Source: an uncultured Paracoccaceae bacterium (GTDB lineage: Bacteria; Pseudomonadota; Alphaproteobacteria; Rhodobacterales; Rhodobacteraceae). From it: DNA of 48,188 nucleotides. The notes beneath the pieces were generated by a model that had not been told where the DNA came from, did not search any database, and saw only the letters and a program-made list of their open reading frames with translations. The stretch is taken from NCBI GenBank assembly GCA_937927675.1, contig CALBSG010000030.1:1-48188 (forward strand). Reading direction: 5' to 3'. Positions 16,119 through 24,430 of the stretch are shown one piece after another (the stretch's first letter is position 1; every line of letters begins with the position of its first letter). Position numbers and translations under genes: made by a program.

Positions 16119-17128
16119 ATGGAATATCCTCTCGTCGCAGCCTGCCACAGGCGCAAAGCCTGCCGTGTTTCGGCCACATCATGCACCCGGATCATCTGCA
16201 TCCCCTGCGCCACACCTGCAAGCGCCACGGCAAGGGACCCCGGCATCCGGCGGGCGGCTTCGGCCTCTGCCCCGATGGTGCCGATAAAGCGTTTGCGGCT
16301 GGCCCCCAGCAGGACCGGCACGCCCAGATCGTGAAACAGGCTCAACCGCGCCAGAAGCGCCAGATTATGCTCCAGCGTCTTGCCAAAGCCGATCCCGGGA
16401 TCAATGGCCAAAAGGTCGTCCGGGATACCTGCCGCCCGCGCCACCGCCAGCCGCGCGGCCAAGGCGTCATAGACATCCAGCAAGACATCGTCATAGCGCG
16501 GGTCATCCTGCATCGTGGCCGGCGTCTCGATGGAATGCATCAGGATCACCGGCACACCCGCCGCTGCCGCCGCCCCGGCCATGCCCGCATCAAACCGCAG
16601 CGCGGTCACATCGTTCAGAATGGTGGCGCCCGCAGCAAAAGCTGCCCCCGCCACCGCCGCCTTGCGCGTGTCGATCGAGATCGGCAGGATCAGCCCACCC
16701 TCGCGCAGCGCCGCAATCACCGGCGCTGTGCGGGCGGTTTCCTCGGCAACGGAAACCTCCGCGGCTCCGGGCCGCGTGCTTTCCCCGCCAATGTCCAGAA
16801 TATCGGCCTCTGCCGCCATGCGCCGGGCCTGCATCAAGGCGGCTTCCGGGCGCAGGAACAGGCCACCATCGGAAAAACTGTCGGGCGTGATGTTCAAAAT
16901 GCCCATGATGCGCGGCGCGTCCATCGCCAGTCCGCCAAAATCGGGCCGCCGTGCCGACAGACGCTCCCGCTCCGCCTCGGTCAGGTCGTCAAGGCCGACG
17001 ATCCGCGGGGGCTTCCCCCGGGACAAGATCTCAACCCGGTCAAACCAGCACCAGCCGCCGGCCAAAGCCAAAGCGCCCTTGGGCCGGGCTGGGTCGCTCA
17101 TCGCAATCGGGCGCAGATAATGGCTCAC
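16115..17128 (-). CDS. folP: Dihydropteroate synthase
   Basis: FolP joins 6-hydroxymethyl-dihydropterin diphosphate and p-aminobenzoate to give dihydropteroate and is the sulfonamide target. The TIM-barrel signatures are present: MGILNITPDSFSDGG near residue 75, DIGGESTRPGA, SIDTRKAAVA and DPGIGFGKT. Compared with the common 280 residues, this protein of about 337 has a roughly 70-residue N-terminal extension (YLRPIAMSDPARP and following), a form I recall from other Rhodobacteraceae. GTG 17128 is chosen because AAGG lies eight bases upstream; ATG 17101 is possible. It lies between folB, 122 bases upstream, and glmM, with which it overlaps. Confidence 0.95.
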   Translation of the reverse strand: MSHYLRPIAMSDPARPKGALALAGGWCWFDRVEILSRGKPPRIVGLDDLTEAERERLSARRPDFGGLAMDAPRIMGILNITPDSFSDGGLFLRPEAALMQARRMAAEADILDIGGESTRPGAAEVSVAEETARTAPVIAALREGGLILPISIDTRKAAVAGAAFAAGATILNDVTALRFDAGMAGAAAAAGVPVILMHSIETPATMQDDPRYDDVLLDVYDALAARLAVARAAGIPDDLLAIDPGIGFGKTLEHNLALLARLSLFHDLGVPVLLGASRKRFIGTIGAEAEAARRMPGSLAVALAGVAQGMQMIRVHDVAETRQALRLWQAATRGYSI

Positions 17129-17250
17129 GCGGCATGCCTTCAATGTGGCTCAAATATCCTGCGGGGTCCGGGGTGCAAAACCCCGGGGGTGCCGCAAGCG
17201 GTTCGCGCATCGGATTAAGCCGCCTGCGTTCACCCGGCAAGGGGGAAGCT

Positions 17251-18159
17251 TTACGCCTTTTCCACCCGCACGCGGCTTCCCGCCGGCAATGCAACATCGC
17301 CGTGAACGACCAACCGCTCGGCCGCCATCGTCTCGGCCAGCCACAAGGCCAAGGCCACAGGCTCACGGCTGTGCGGGCCGTCTACGGCGTCCAGCACCAG
17401 CTTGGACGGTGCCCAGACCATCATCTGCCCGCGCTTCACGGCCCAGTCGATCTCGGTTCGCGTCGCCATCACCACACAGCGCGGATCCCGCGCGGCCAGA
17501 ACCCAAGCGTTTTGTTCAATCGCCAGCATGTCCACCCGGCGTTGCGTGGGTTTATGGCCAGTTTCGGGGCGCACCATATCGGGCAGGCCCACCGTCAGAA
17601 TCACCGGCAGACCTTGGGCCTGCAAGGCATCCAGCCGCGTGGGCAGGTCTGGCGCGGCAATTGCGGCATTGTCGAGATAGACCACCAAAGGATGCAGCGA
17701 AGATTCTTTGCCGTCCTGGCCCATCACTTGCAGCGCCGCCTCGGCGCGGCTGCGGACAATCTCGACGCCCAGTTTATAGGGGCCAACGTCCAGCTTTTCG
17801 ATCCGCACGAAAACCCGCATCGCCTGCGGTTCGGCCAGAATGCGTTCAGCCACCCGTTCCGCCAGCGTTTCCAGCAGGTTCAGCCGTTCTGCAGCCAATT
17901 CATCGGCAATCGATTCGGTGATCCGGTCATAAGACAGGATCTTGTCGACATCGTCATCCAAGGGGGCGGGTGCTGGGCGCACCTCGACCACCACGTTGAA
18001 CATCACCCGCTGTGTGTGGCCGCGTTCCTTTTGAAACGCGCCGATTTCCACCTCGACCACATGGTCGCGCAAGGAAATCCGGTCCCGCGGGTCTGCACTG
18101 GCCGACGCGACCGCGCGTTCTTCTGGGTGGGCGAAGGCGAGGCGGATGTCGCTGGTCAT
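17251..18159 (-). CDS. folB: Dihydroneopterin aldolase with C-terminal extra domain
   Basis: The N-terminal half (about residues 28-140) is FolB, which cleaves dihydroneopterin to 6-hydroxymethyl-dihydropterin. It shows EIGAFQKERGHTQ, the YDRITESIADELA region and the catalytic lysine in RIEKLDVG. A typical FolB has about 120 residues; this one has 302. Residues 141-302 form a second alpha/beta segment (LVVYLDNAAIAAPDLPTRLD, then RCVVMATRTEIDWA) that I cannot assign to a named family. Similar long FolB proteins exist in Rhodobacteraceae, so the fusion is probably real and not a read-through. It is the first gene of the folB-folP-glmM group; no folK is present here. ATG 18159 is chosen for its GGA; ATG 18171 is possible. 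Confidence 0.88.
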   Translation of the reverse strand: MTSDIRLAFAHPEERAVASASADPRDRISLRDHVVEVEIGAFQKERGHTQRVMFNVVVEVRPAPAPLDDDVDKILSYDRITESIADELAAERLNLLETLAERVAERILAEPQAMRVFVRIEKLDVGPYKLGVEIVRSRAEAALQVMGQDGKESSLHPLVVYLDNAAIAAPDLPTRLDALQAQGLPVILTVGLPDMVRPETGHKPTQRRVDMLAIEQNAWVLAARDPRCVVMATRTEIDWAVKRGQMMVWAPSKLVLDAVDGPHSREPVALALWLAETMAAERLVVHGDVALPAGSRVRVEKA

Positions 18160-18281
18160 CAGGCCGTCCATTGGCTTGGCGCTGCACTGGCGCGAAAAAG
18201 TTGGGGGCAAGCTACGGCTTGCCCCGGTTTCCGCCTAGCCCGAAGGCGGCATGAAGATCAACCCAAACGACGCGATGGCGT

Positions 18282-18968
18282 TTACTGCTTGTAGAACAGA
18301 TGCGCCCCGATCGAGGCCGTGCGTTCAAATTGGTGCGACCACGACGGGTTGACCGACCGGGTATGAAAGTGTGTCGCGCCATAGGTCAGGTTGCGCGGTG
18401 CGCCGTCCAGCATCAGGCGGGCGATACGGCCAGCTGTTTCACCCGCTTCACGGTCGCGCATCACATCGCGCGCACCATCGCAGTTATAAGAGAACTGACA
18501 GCCGCCATTGCCACCTTGTTCAACGACGCCGCACACCGATTTGGGATAATCAGGGCTGTCGACGCGGTTCAAGATCACCTCGGCCACGGCGAACTGGCCC
18601 TTCAGGCTTTCGCCGCGGGCTTCAAAGTAAAGCGCCTTGGTCAGGCATTGCCACTCTGCGTCGCCTTGCGGCTGCGGCAGGCCGGCCAGAAAAGCGTGCG
18701 TGTAGGACAGGGCCACCGGCGCGCCGGCTTTGGCCTTGCGTTTGTCTTGCTTCGCCGGGGCTTTTTGCGGCCCCGAGGCCAAAGCGGTGCGCTGACCCTC
18801 GGGCATAGCGTCAAGGGTGGCGTGTTCGGCATCCATCAGGCTGGCAAATTGCACGCCCAATAGAAGCTTAGGATCGTTGGACTGGCTCACCGTCACTTCG
18901 GCGAAGGCCGCTCCGCTGTGGAGGCCAAGCGCGATAAACGCGGCCGTCCAGATTTGGTGCAAGCGCAT
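18282..18968 (-). CDS. Secreted SleB-type cell wall hydrolase
   Basis: The 228-residue protein starts with a clear signal peptide (MRLHQIWTAAFIALGL, cleavage probably after AFA at about residue 23), so it acts in the periplasm. After a low-complexity Lys/Ala linker, residues 100-228 match the SleB/Hydrolase_2 fold of peptidoglycan lytic enzymes. The core is ALYFEARGES, whose glutamates are expected to be catalytic, followed by VAEVILNRVDSPDYP, the GGCQFSY segment and the end ATHFHT. In non-spore-formers such proteins remodel the wall. It is downstream of ppdK on the same strand, but with 197 bases and several hairpins between. Confidence 0.92.
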   Translation of the reverse strand: MRLHQIWTAAFIALGLHSGAAFAEVTVSQSNDPKLLLGVQFASLMDAEHATLDAMPEGQRTALASGPQKAPAKQDKRKAKAGAPVALSYTHAFLAGLPQPQGDAEWQCLTKALYFEARGESLKGQFAVAEVILNRVDSPDYPKSVCGVVEQGGNGGCQFSYNCDGARDVMRDREAGETAGRIARLMLDGAPRNLTYGATHFHTRSVNPSWSHQFERTASIGAHLFYKQ

Positions 18969-19037
18969 TGTCTAGGGTGGTCCCGGTTGTTTCAGTCAGA
19001 GGCTTAGAACGCGAAAAAGATGGTTAACTCTGCAACG

Positions 19038-19066
19038 GGGGCCGTGCGTAAAGAGCCAACGGCCCC
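19038..19066. terminator. Long-loop GC hairpin upstream of the wall hydrolase
   Basis: The arms GGGGCCGT and ACGGCCCC pair perfectly around a 13-base loop, about 70 bases upstream of the wall hydrolase start. The element could be part of a leader RNA or of the ppdK termination region. Confidence 0.3.
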
Positions 19067-19107
19067 GAGTCCACCTCTGTGGCCAAAATACAACGCAATT
19101 TTGCCGC

Positions 19108-19131
19108 TTTTCGGCGGGTTTCCGCCGAAAA
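19108..19131. terminator. Perfect hairpin after ppdK, likely bidirectional
   Basis: Ten-base arms TTTTCGGCGG and CCGCCGAAAA pair around a four-base loop, giving an A/T-flanked GC stem typical of bidirectional terminators. It lies about 35 bases downstream of the ppdK stop on the minus strand and is a good candidate to end the ppdK transcript. Confidence 0.6.
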
Positions 19132-19160
19132 TCCTAACGTGGCGTCTGAGCTTCTTATCG

Positions 19161-19176
19161 CAAAATCATGATTTTG
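19161..19176. repeat. 16-bp palindrome across the ppdK stop codon
   Basis: CAAAATCATGATTTTG is a perfect palindrome and contains the TGA stop of ppdK on the minus strand. It may be chance in an AT-rich patch or a weak binding site. Confidence 0.35.
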
Positions 19177-21727
19177 TGTCAGATTTTGGCATTGGCACAC
19201 GATCAGCCAAGGCCAGATGTGCGGCCGCAAGCCGGGCCAAAGGCACCCGAAACGGGCTGCAGGACACATAATCGAATCCCTGCTGGCGACAGAAGGCAAT
19301 CGATTCGGGGTTACCGCCATGCTCGCCACAGATCGACAGCGTCAGGTCTTTGCGGGTGGCGCGGCCGCGTTCCGCACCGATGTGCAACAGCTCTCCGACC
19401 CCATCCACATCCAGAATATGGAAGGGATCTTCCGGGAAGACGCCCTGCTGCACATAGGTGTTCATGAAGCGCCCGGCGTCGTCGCGCGACAGGCCATAGG
19501 TCATCTGGGTCAGGTCATTGGTGCCGAAGGACAGGAATGCCGCGTGCTGGGCAATCTCTCCGGCGCGCAGGGCCGCGCGTGGGGTTTCGACCATCACCCC
19601 CAGTTTGTAGTCAAAGGCGACGCCTGTCTTGACGCGCACTGCCGCGGCCACGGCGTCGATATGGGTCTTGACCAATTCCACCTCGCGGCGGGCAGAGACC
19701 AGCGGGATCATGATTTCCGGCACGACGGGGGCACCTTTTTTGGCGACGGCCACCGTCGCCTCGAAGATCGCCTGCGCCTGCATGGCGTAAATCTCGGGCA
19801 GCACGACACCCAGACGCACGCCGCGCATGCCCAGCATCGGGTTGAATTCGGCCAAGGCCTCGGCCCGGCGGGTCACATCGGACAAGGGTTTGTCCAGCGC
19901 CTCGGCCAATTCGCGCAAGCCTTCGCGGGAGTGCGGCAGGAATTCGTGCAAGGGCGGGTCGAACAGGCGGATGCAGACAGGCAGCCCAGCCATGATTTCG
20001 AACAGTTGTACAAAATCTTCGCGCTGCATCGGCAACAGCCGGGCAAGGGCGGCCGCACGGTCATGCGAGGTGTCTGCAAAGATCATCTCGCGCATCACCA
20101 CAAGACGGTCTTCGTCGAAGAACATATGTTCGGTGCGGCACAGGCCAATGCCCTGCGCCTCGAACTGGCGGGCTTGGGCGGCATCTGCGGGGGTGTCGGC
20201 ATTGGCGCGGATGCCAATGTCGCGCACCGCATCAGCCCAACCAAGCAGCGTGCGGAAGCTGTCGTCCAGCGCAGGCGCCAGCATATCGGCCGCCCCAGCC
20301 AGCACCTCGCCCGTGGTGCCATCCAGCGTCACAAGATCGCCTTCGCGGAAGACGCGCCCATCGGCGGCCGTCAGTTTTTTGTCTTTTGCATCCAGCCGCA
20401 GACCCGAGGCCCCGACCACACAAGGCAAGCCGAGCCCGCGGGCGATCACCGCAGCATGGCTCGTGACCCCGCCGCGTTCGGTCAGCACCCCAACCGCGGA
20501 GTGCATGCCGCGAATGTCTTCCGGCGCGGTTTCGCGGCGCACAAGGATGCAAGGTTCCCCCCGTGCCGCACTGGCCTGCGCCGCCGGCGAGGAAAACACC
20601 AGCCGCCCGACGGCCCCGCCGGGGCTGGCAGCGATGCCCTTGGCAAAGACGTCACGCGCCCCGCGTGGATCGACCTGAGGGTGCAACAGTTCTGACAGCG
20701 CGCGGGGTTCCACCCGCAGCACTGCTTCATCCTGCGAAATCACCCCGTCCTGGGCCAAAGCCACCGCGATTTTCAGCCCCGCCCGCGCCGAGCGCTGCAC
20801 CTTGATCGCATCGAGAACCGACAAATGCCCGTCCTCGATGGTGAATTCGATCTGCATTTCTTCGCGCAAGCGTTTGCGGCAGGCGGCACCGTGGCGGGCC
20901 AGTTGGTCGAAAATCTCGGGCGACAGATCTTCCAGCGACGGCCCACGAGGATCGCGCGTCAGGTACATCGCCTCGGTCTTCTTCAGCGCATCGCGGCCTT
21001 GCGAATTGCCCAAATAGCGCCCTGTTACCTGCGCCAAGCCGGTGACCGGATCGACAAATTGAATGACGCCAGACCCCGACAGGCCCTGACCAATGCCTTG
21101 CGCCATGGCCTGCACGACCAGACCCAGGGCGGCCTCAACCGGTGCGCCTTTGGCCTGCCGCAACAGCCGGGCCGAGGTGCCTTCCCATGCCCGCGCCATG
21201 GATCGCAGCACTTCTGACAGTTGCTGGGCAGGGTCTTCGGGGAAAGGCTCGTCCATCTCACGCTCGTACTGGCGGAGTGCCTCGTCCAAAGCGTTCGGGC
21301 CGGGCTTGATGTCATCGAACATATCGGGGTCAAGACGGGCGACGTGCGTGGCATAAGATTGCACAAATCGAAGATAGAGCGCGTCCGCCGCCTCTTGCCC
21401 ATGACGCGCAACCAAGGCAGCATGGCGGTCTGCATTCATGCCGACGTTCAACACCGTTCCGGGGCCGCCCCAATCGGGGTTCTCGGGCGAGGGGCGCACC
21501 GAAATCAGCGGCGCGTCACCGAAATGGGCCAGAATGGCACGGGTGTCCAGCGTATGGCCCGCGGCGATGGCGCGCACGGTTTGGGTTGGCAAGGCGACGG
21601 TCATCGGCACCGGAAGATCCAGCCGCACCAGACGTTGCAGGCATTTTGCACGCCACCCATGTGCCGCGGGGGTGATCGCAGCCGAGGGGGTGACCTCGCA
21701 ATAGTCGAGGGGCGAATGTTTCTGCAC
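19166..21727 (-). CDS. ppdK: Pyruvate phosphate dikinase-like protein
   Basis: The 853-residue protein has the PPDK layout: an ATP-grasp-like N-terminal half, a central phosphohistidine domain and a PEP/pyruvate TIM barrel. The phosphohistidine loop RGGVTSHAAVIARGLG is intact (H424). The barrel keeps RTEHMF and the C-terminal CGEHGGNP with its cysteine near residue 800, ending YVSCSPFRVPLARLAAA. The ATP half is eroded: the usual glycine-rich GGKGA is replaced by HGWRAKC, the MPGMMDT loop reads WGGPGTV, and the nucleotide-contact LQTRNGKR reads LDAIKVQR. Classical ATP-driven dikinase activity is therefore doubtful. GTG 21727 has AAGGAAGG eight bases upstream; a start 18 codons earlier lacks such a site. 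Regulation is not evident. Confidence 0.85.
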   Translation of the reverse strand: MQKHSPLDYCEVTPSAAITPAAHGWRAKCLQRLVRLDLPVPMTVALPTQTVRAIAAGHTLDTRAILAHFGDAPLISVRPSPENPDWGGPGTVLNVGMNADRHAALVARHGQEAADALYLRFVQSYATHVARLDPDMFDDIKPGPNALDEALRQYEREMDEPFPEDPAQQLSEVLRSMARAWEGTSARLLRQAKGAPVEAALGLVVQAMAQGIGQGLSGSGVIQFVDPVTGLAQVTGRYLGNSQGRDALKKTEAMYLTRDPRGPSLEDLSPEIFDQLARHGAACRKRLREEMQIEFTIEDGHLSVLDAIKVQRSARAGLKIAVALAQDGVISQDEAVLRVEPRALSELLHPQVDPRGARDVFAKGIAASPGGAVGRLVFSSPAAQASAARGEPCILVRRETAPEDIRGMHSAVGVLTERGGVTSHAAVIARGLGLPCVVGASGLRLDAKDKKLTAADGRVFREGDLVTLDGTTGEVLAGAADMLAPALDDSFRTLLGWADAVRDIGIRANADTPADAAQARQFEAQGIGLCRTEHMFFDEDRLVVMREMIFADTSHDRAAALARLLPMQREDFVQLFEIMAGLPVCIRLFDPPLHEFLPHSREGLRELAEALDKPLSDVTRRAEALAEFNPMLGMRGVRLGVVLPEIYAMQAQAIFEATVAVAKKGAPVVPEIMIPLVSARREVELVKTHIDAVAAAVRVKTGVAFDYKLGVMVETPRAALRAGEIAQHAAFLSFGTNDLTQMTYGLSRDDAGRFMNTYVQQGVFPEDPFHILDVDGVGELLHIGAERGRATRKDLTLSICGEHGGNPESIAFCRQQGFDYVSCSPFRVPLARLAAAHLALADRVPMPKSDTKS

Positions 21728-21837
21728 TGCGGCGACCTTCCTTTTGCGGGCGCAGGATACACCCCAACGCCCGTGGCGCAAGCGTTACGATGGCTTTGTG
21801 GCATGCCGAATTTCCTTGTCCACAGGGTTTTTCGGCC

Positions 21838-21861
21838 CAGCGCGAAACAGCTTTCGCGCTG
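21838..21861. promoter_or_regulatory. Perfect inverted repeat in the ppdK/aminotransferase gap
   Basis: The arms CAGCGCGAAA and TTTCGCGCTG are separated by four bases. The site sits in the 216-base region between the divergent starts of ppdK and the class V aminotransferase, about 110 and 80 bases from them. This position suits an operator for a dimeric repressor acting on both genes. A further GTTGCGAAAAC next to it looks like a partial repeat. Confidence 0.45.
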
Positions 21862-21943
21862 TTGCGAAAACCGGGGTCGCTTTTGGGGCTGCCAGAACGG
21901 GGAAAGCGGTTAGTCTTGGCGCGCAATGACAGGGAGGCCCCAG

Positions 21944-23068
21944 ATGAAACTGCCGCATGACCATATTGACGCCGGAGGCTTGCAAGAGTTCTCCGTCGTC
22001 TTCACCGACCGCAGCCTGAACCATATGTCAGCCCGGTTTCAGGCCGTGATGCGCGAGGTCTCGGCCACCCTGCGCGAGGTGTACAACGGCAGCGCGGTGG
22101 CTCTGATCCCCGGTGGCGGCACCTATGCGATGGAGGCTGTGGCACGGCAATTTGGCCAGGGCCGGGCGCTGATCGTGCGAAACGGCTGGTTTTCATACCG
22201 TTGGACCCAGATTTTTGAGGCAGGCGGCTTTGCCAAGGACACCACCGTTGTAATGGCGCGGGCCGCTGGCAATGGCGCACAATCGCCCTTTGCCCCGCCG
22301 CCGATTGAGGACGTGGTGGCCAAGATCCACGAGGCAAAACCCGATGCGGTCTTTGCCCCGCATGTCGAGACCTCAAGCGGCATCATCCTGCCGGATGGTT
22401 ACATCGCCGCGATGGCGGCCGCGGCGCATGAGGTCGGCGCGCTGATGGTGTTGGATTGCATCGCCTCGGGCTGCATCTGGGTCGATATGGCCGCCCTTGG
22501 GGTGGATGTCGTGATTTCGGCCCCGCAAAAGGGCTGGTCGGCTTCGCCCGCGGTGGGCGTGGTCGTGATGGGGCCCCGCGCCGAGGCCCGCTTGGCCGAG
22601 ACGACCTCGAACAGCTTTGCCATTGATTTGAAGAAATGGCGTTCGATTATGGAGGCCTATGAAAAAGGCGGTCACGCCTATCATGCCACCATGCCAACCG
22701 ATGCCATCGTGGGCTTTCATGCCGCGATGAAAGAAACCCAAGCCATGGGGTTTGAGGCCGCAAAGGCCGCGCAATGGGCGCTGGGCCGGGCGGTTCGGGG
22801 GCTGTTGGAGGCCAAGGGCGTGGTTTCGGTTGCGGCGGACGGATTTCAGGCGCCGGGGGTGGTGGTCAGCTTCACCGCCGACGCAGATGTACAAAATGGA
22901 AGCAAGTTCAAAGCCTTGGGCTATCAGATTGCCGCAGGGGTGCCGTTGCAGGTGGGCGAAGGCGCCGAGTTCCGCACCTTCCGGCTGGGGCTTTTCGGTC
23001 TGGACAAGCTGAAAGATGTCGATGGCACGGTGGCGCGGCTAAAAACGGCGGTCGATCAGGTTTTGTGA
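21944..23068 (+). CDS. Class V PLP-dependent aminotransferase
   Basis: The 374-residue protein belongs to the alanine-glyoxylate/serine-pyruvate aminotransferase branch of class V enzymes. It shows LIPGGGTYAMEAVA near residue 55, the HVETSSG block, the PLP aspartate in LDCIASG at 171 and the Schiff-base lysine K196 in SAPQKGWSASP. An arginine in FRTFRLGLFG near the end should bind the substrate carboxylate. ATG 21944 has AGGGAGG six bases upstream; ATG 21926 is less likely. The purine catabolism cluster begins 1.4 kb away, and ureidoglycine-glyoxylate aminotransferase belongs to this branch, but alanine- or serine-glyoxylate transamination is equally possible. It is convergent with the monooxygenase gene. 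Confidence 0.88.
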   Translation: MKLPHDHIDAGGLQEFSVVFTDRSLNHMSARFQAVMREVSATLREVYNGSAVALIPGGGTYAMEAVARQFGQGRALIVRNGWFSYRWTQIFEAGGFAKDTTVVMARAAGNGAQSPFAPPPIEDVVAKIHEAKPDAVFAPHVETSSGIILPDGYIAAMAAAAHEVGALMVLDCIASGCIWVDMAALGVDVVISAPQKGWSASPAVGVVVMGPRAEARLAETTSNSFAIDLKKWRSIMEAYEKGGHAYHATMPTDAIVGFHAAMKETQAMGFEAAKAAQWALGRAVRGLLEAKGVVSVAADGFQAPGVVVSFTADADVQNGSKFKALGYQIAAGVPLQVGEGAEFRTFRLGLFGLDKLKDVDGTVARLKTAVDQVL

Positions 23069-23137
23069 TGCCGCTTCGGGCGCCTTCGGCTTCTTGTCGC
23101 AGGCGCCCAACCACAAATGGCGAAGCCGACGAAAACG

Positions 23138-24337
23138 TCAGCGCACGCCAAGCCCCGCCTTCATCAAGGTCTTGCGGACCGGGCCAAGCGAGTAAAGCGC
23201 GTTCAGCGCCCCGGCCCTGAGATCGCGCAGGAAAGGCTCCCCTAGCATCGAGGTGCGGTTCAAAAGGTCGATGCCCGCGAGCCGCGCCTTGACCTCCAGA
23301 TGGCGTTTTTCTTCAAAGCGTTTCAGCATTTCAGCGCTGCCCAGATCGGCGGGGCGGGCCACGGCCAGCTCCAAAAGCGCAGAGAGATCTGCCAGCGACA
23401 TGTTCAACCCCTGCGCCCCGATGGGCGGCATGACATGCGCCGCCTCTGCTATCAGGGCCACGCGGGTCGCCACCATGTGATCGGCGACTTGTGTGATGAT
23501 TGGCCAGACAGTGCGGGCCGAATCCAGACGAAGCGGCCCAAGGATGCCACAAGAGCGTTCGTTAAGGGCGGCCTCGAACTCGGGCACGGGCAGGGCGGCC
23601 AAGCGTGCCACCTCGGGGCCGGTTTCCATCCAGACAATGGCCGAGGCGGGTTGGCCGTCGCGGTCGGGCAGTGGCACCAGCGTAAAGGGGCCGCCCGAGC
23701 GGTGGATTTCGGTCGAGACATTGCCATGCGGGATCGTATGGCTGACGGCAAAGGCCAGCGCCTTTTGGCCGTAGCGTGTTGTTTTCACGGAAATTCCGGC
23801 CTGTTCGCGCACGGTGGAATGTCGTCCGTCAGCGGCGATGATAAGCCGTGCGGCGATACGGCGGCCATCGGAAAGGCTGGCCAGCGCCTCGGCCTCGCGC
23901 AGCGTCACGCGGGCAGTTGCGGTGCCGGGCAGAAAGGTGACGTTCGGCAATTCGGCTAGCCGCGCCACCATTTCCCGCCGCAAAAGCCAATTGGGCAGGT
24001 TCCAGCCAAAGGGCTGGTCCGAGATTTCGGCCGCATCGAAATCCTTGATGACGCGGGGCTCTGACACCGGGCCGCCTGCATCTATGATCCGCATGATCTG
24101 CAAGGGGGCGGCAAAGGGAGAAAGGCGCGACCAAAGACCGGCGGCCTGCAACACGGGGATCGAAGGGTGCAAAAACGCGGTCGAGCGATGATCGGCGCCG
24201 TCGGCATCCCGATCGGTGATCGGGGGGGTGGGATCGGTGCAGATCACCGAAAACCCGGCCGTGCCAAAGGCCGCCGCAGCGGTCAGCCCGGCGACGCCGC
24301 CACCCGAGACAAGGATATCGGTCTTGATACGGTCCAT
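23138..24337 (-). CDS. UbiH/COQ6-type FAD-dependent monooxygenase
   Basis: The 399-residue flavoprotein has the group A hydroxylase pattern: the dinucleotide fold VSGGGVAGLTAAAAFG at residues 10-25, the DG motif AADGRHSTVREQAG and the FAD-ribose motif seen here as AEAAHVMPPIGAQGLNMSL. The last differs from the common GDAAHxxxPxxGQGxN by alanine before the Gln-Gly, a variant I associate with Rhodobacterales proteins of the ubiquinone hydroxylase family. It most probably hydroxylates the ubiquinone ring precursor. It lies downstream of allA on the same strand, which raises the thought of a urate hydroxylase (HpxO), but sequence favours the UbiH branch. Confidence 0.88.
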   Translation of the reverse strand: MDRIKTDILVSGGGVAGLTAAAAFGTAGFSVICTDPTPPITDRDADGADHRSTAFLHPSIPVLQAAGLWSRLSPFAAPLQIMRIIDAGGPVSEPRVIKDFDAAEISDQPFGWNLPNWLLRREMVARLAELPNVTFLPGTATARVTLREAEALASLSDGRRIAARLIIAADGRHSTVREQAGISVKTTRYGQKALAFAVSHTIPHGNVSTEIHRSGGPFTLVPLPDRDGQPASAIVWMETGPEVARLAALPVPEFEAALNERSCGILGPLRLDSARTVWPIITQVADHMVATRVALIAEAAHVMPPIGAQGLNMSLADLSALLELAVARPADLGSAEMLKRFEEKRHLEVKARLAGIDLLNRTSMLGEPFLRDLRAGALNALYSLGPVRKTLMKAGLGVR

Positions 24338-24430
24338 CTGCGGCCCCCTTTTGCCTGCTGCAATCTAGGGGGCGGCGACGGGAAAGCGAAGGGGCAAGGT
24401 GTCACGGGGGCGCGCGGGATTGCCGGAAGA

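Noticed and set aside
23138..24337. FAD-dependent urate hydroxylase (HpxO) closing the purine pathway
   Set aside because: The position is suggestive, but the DG and ribose motifs and overall wording fit the UbiH/COQ6 branch better than HpxO.
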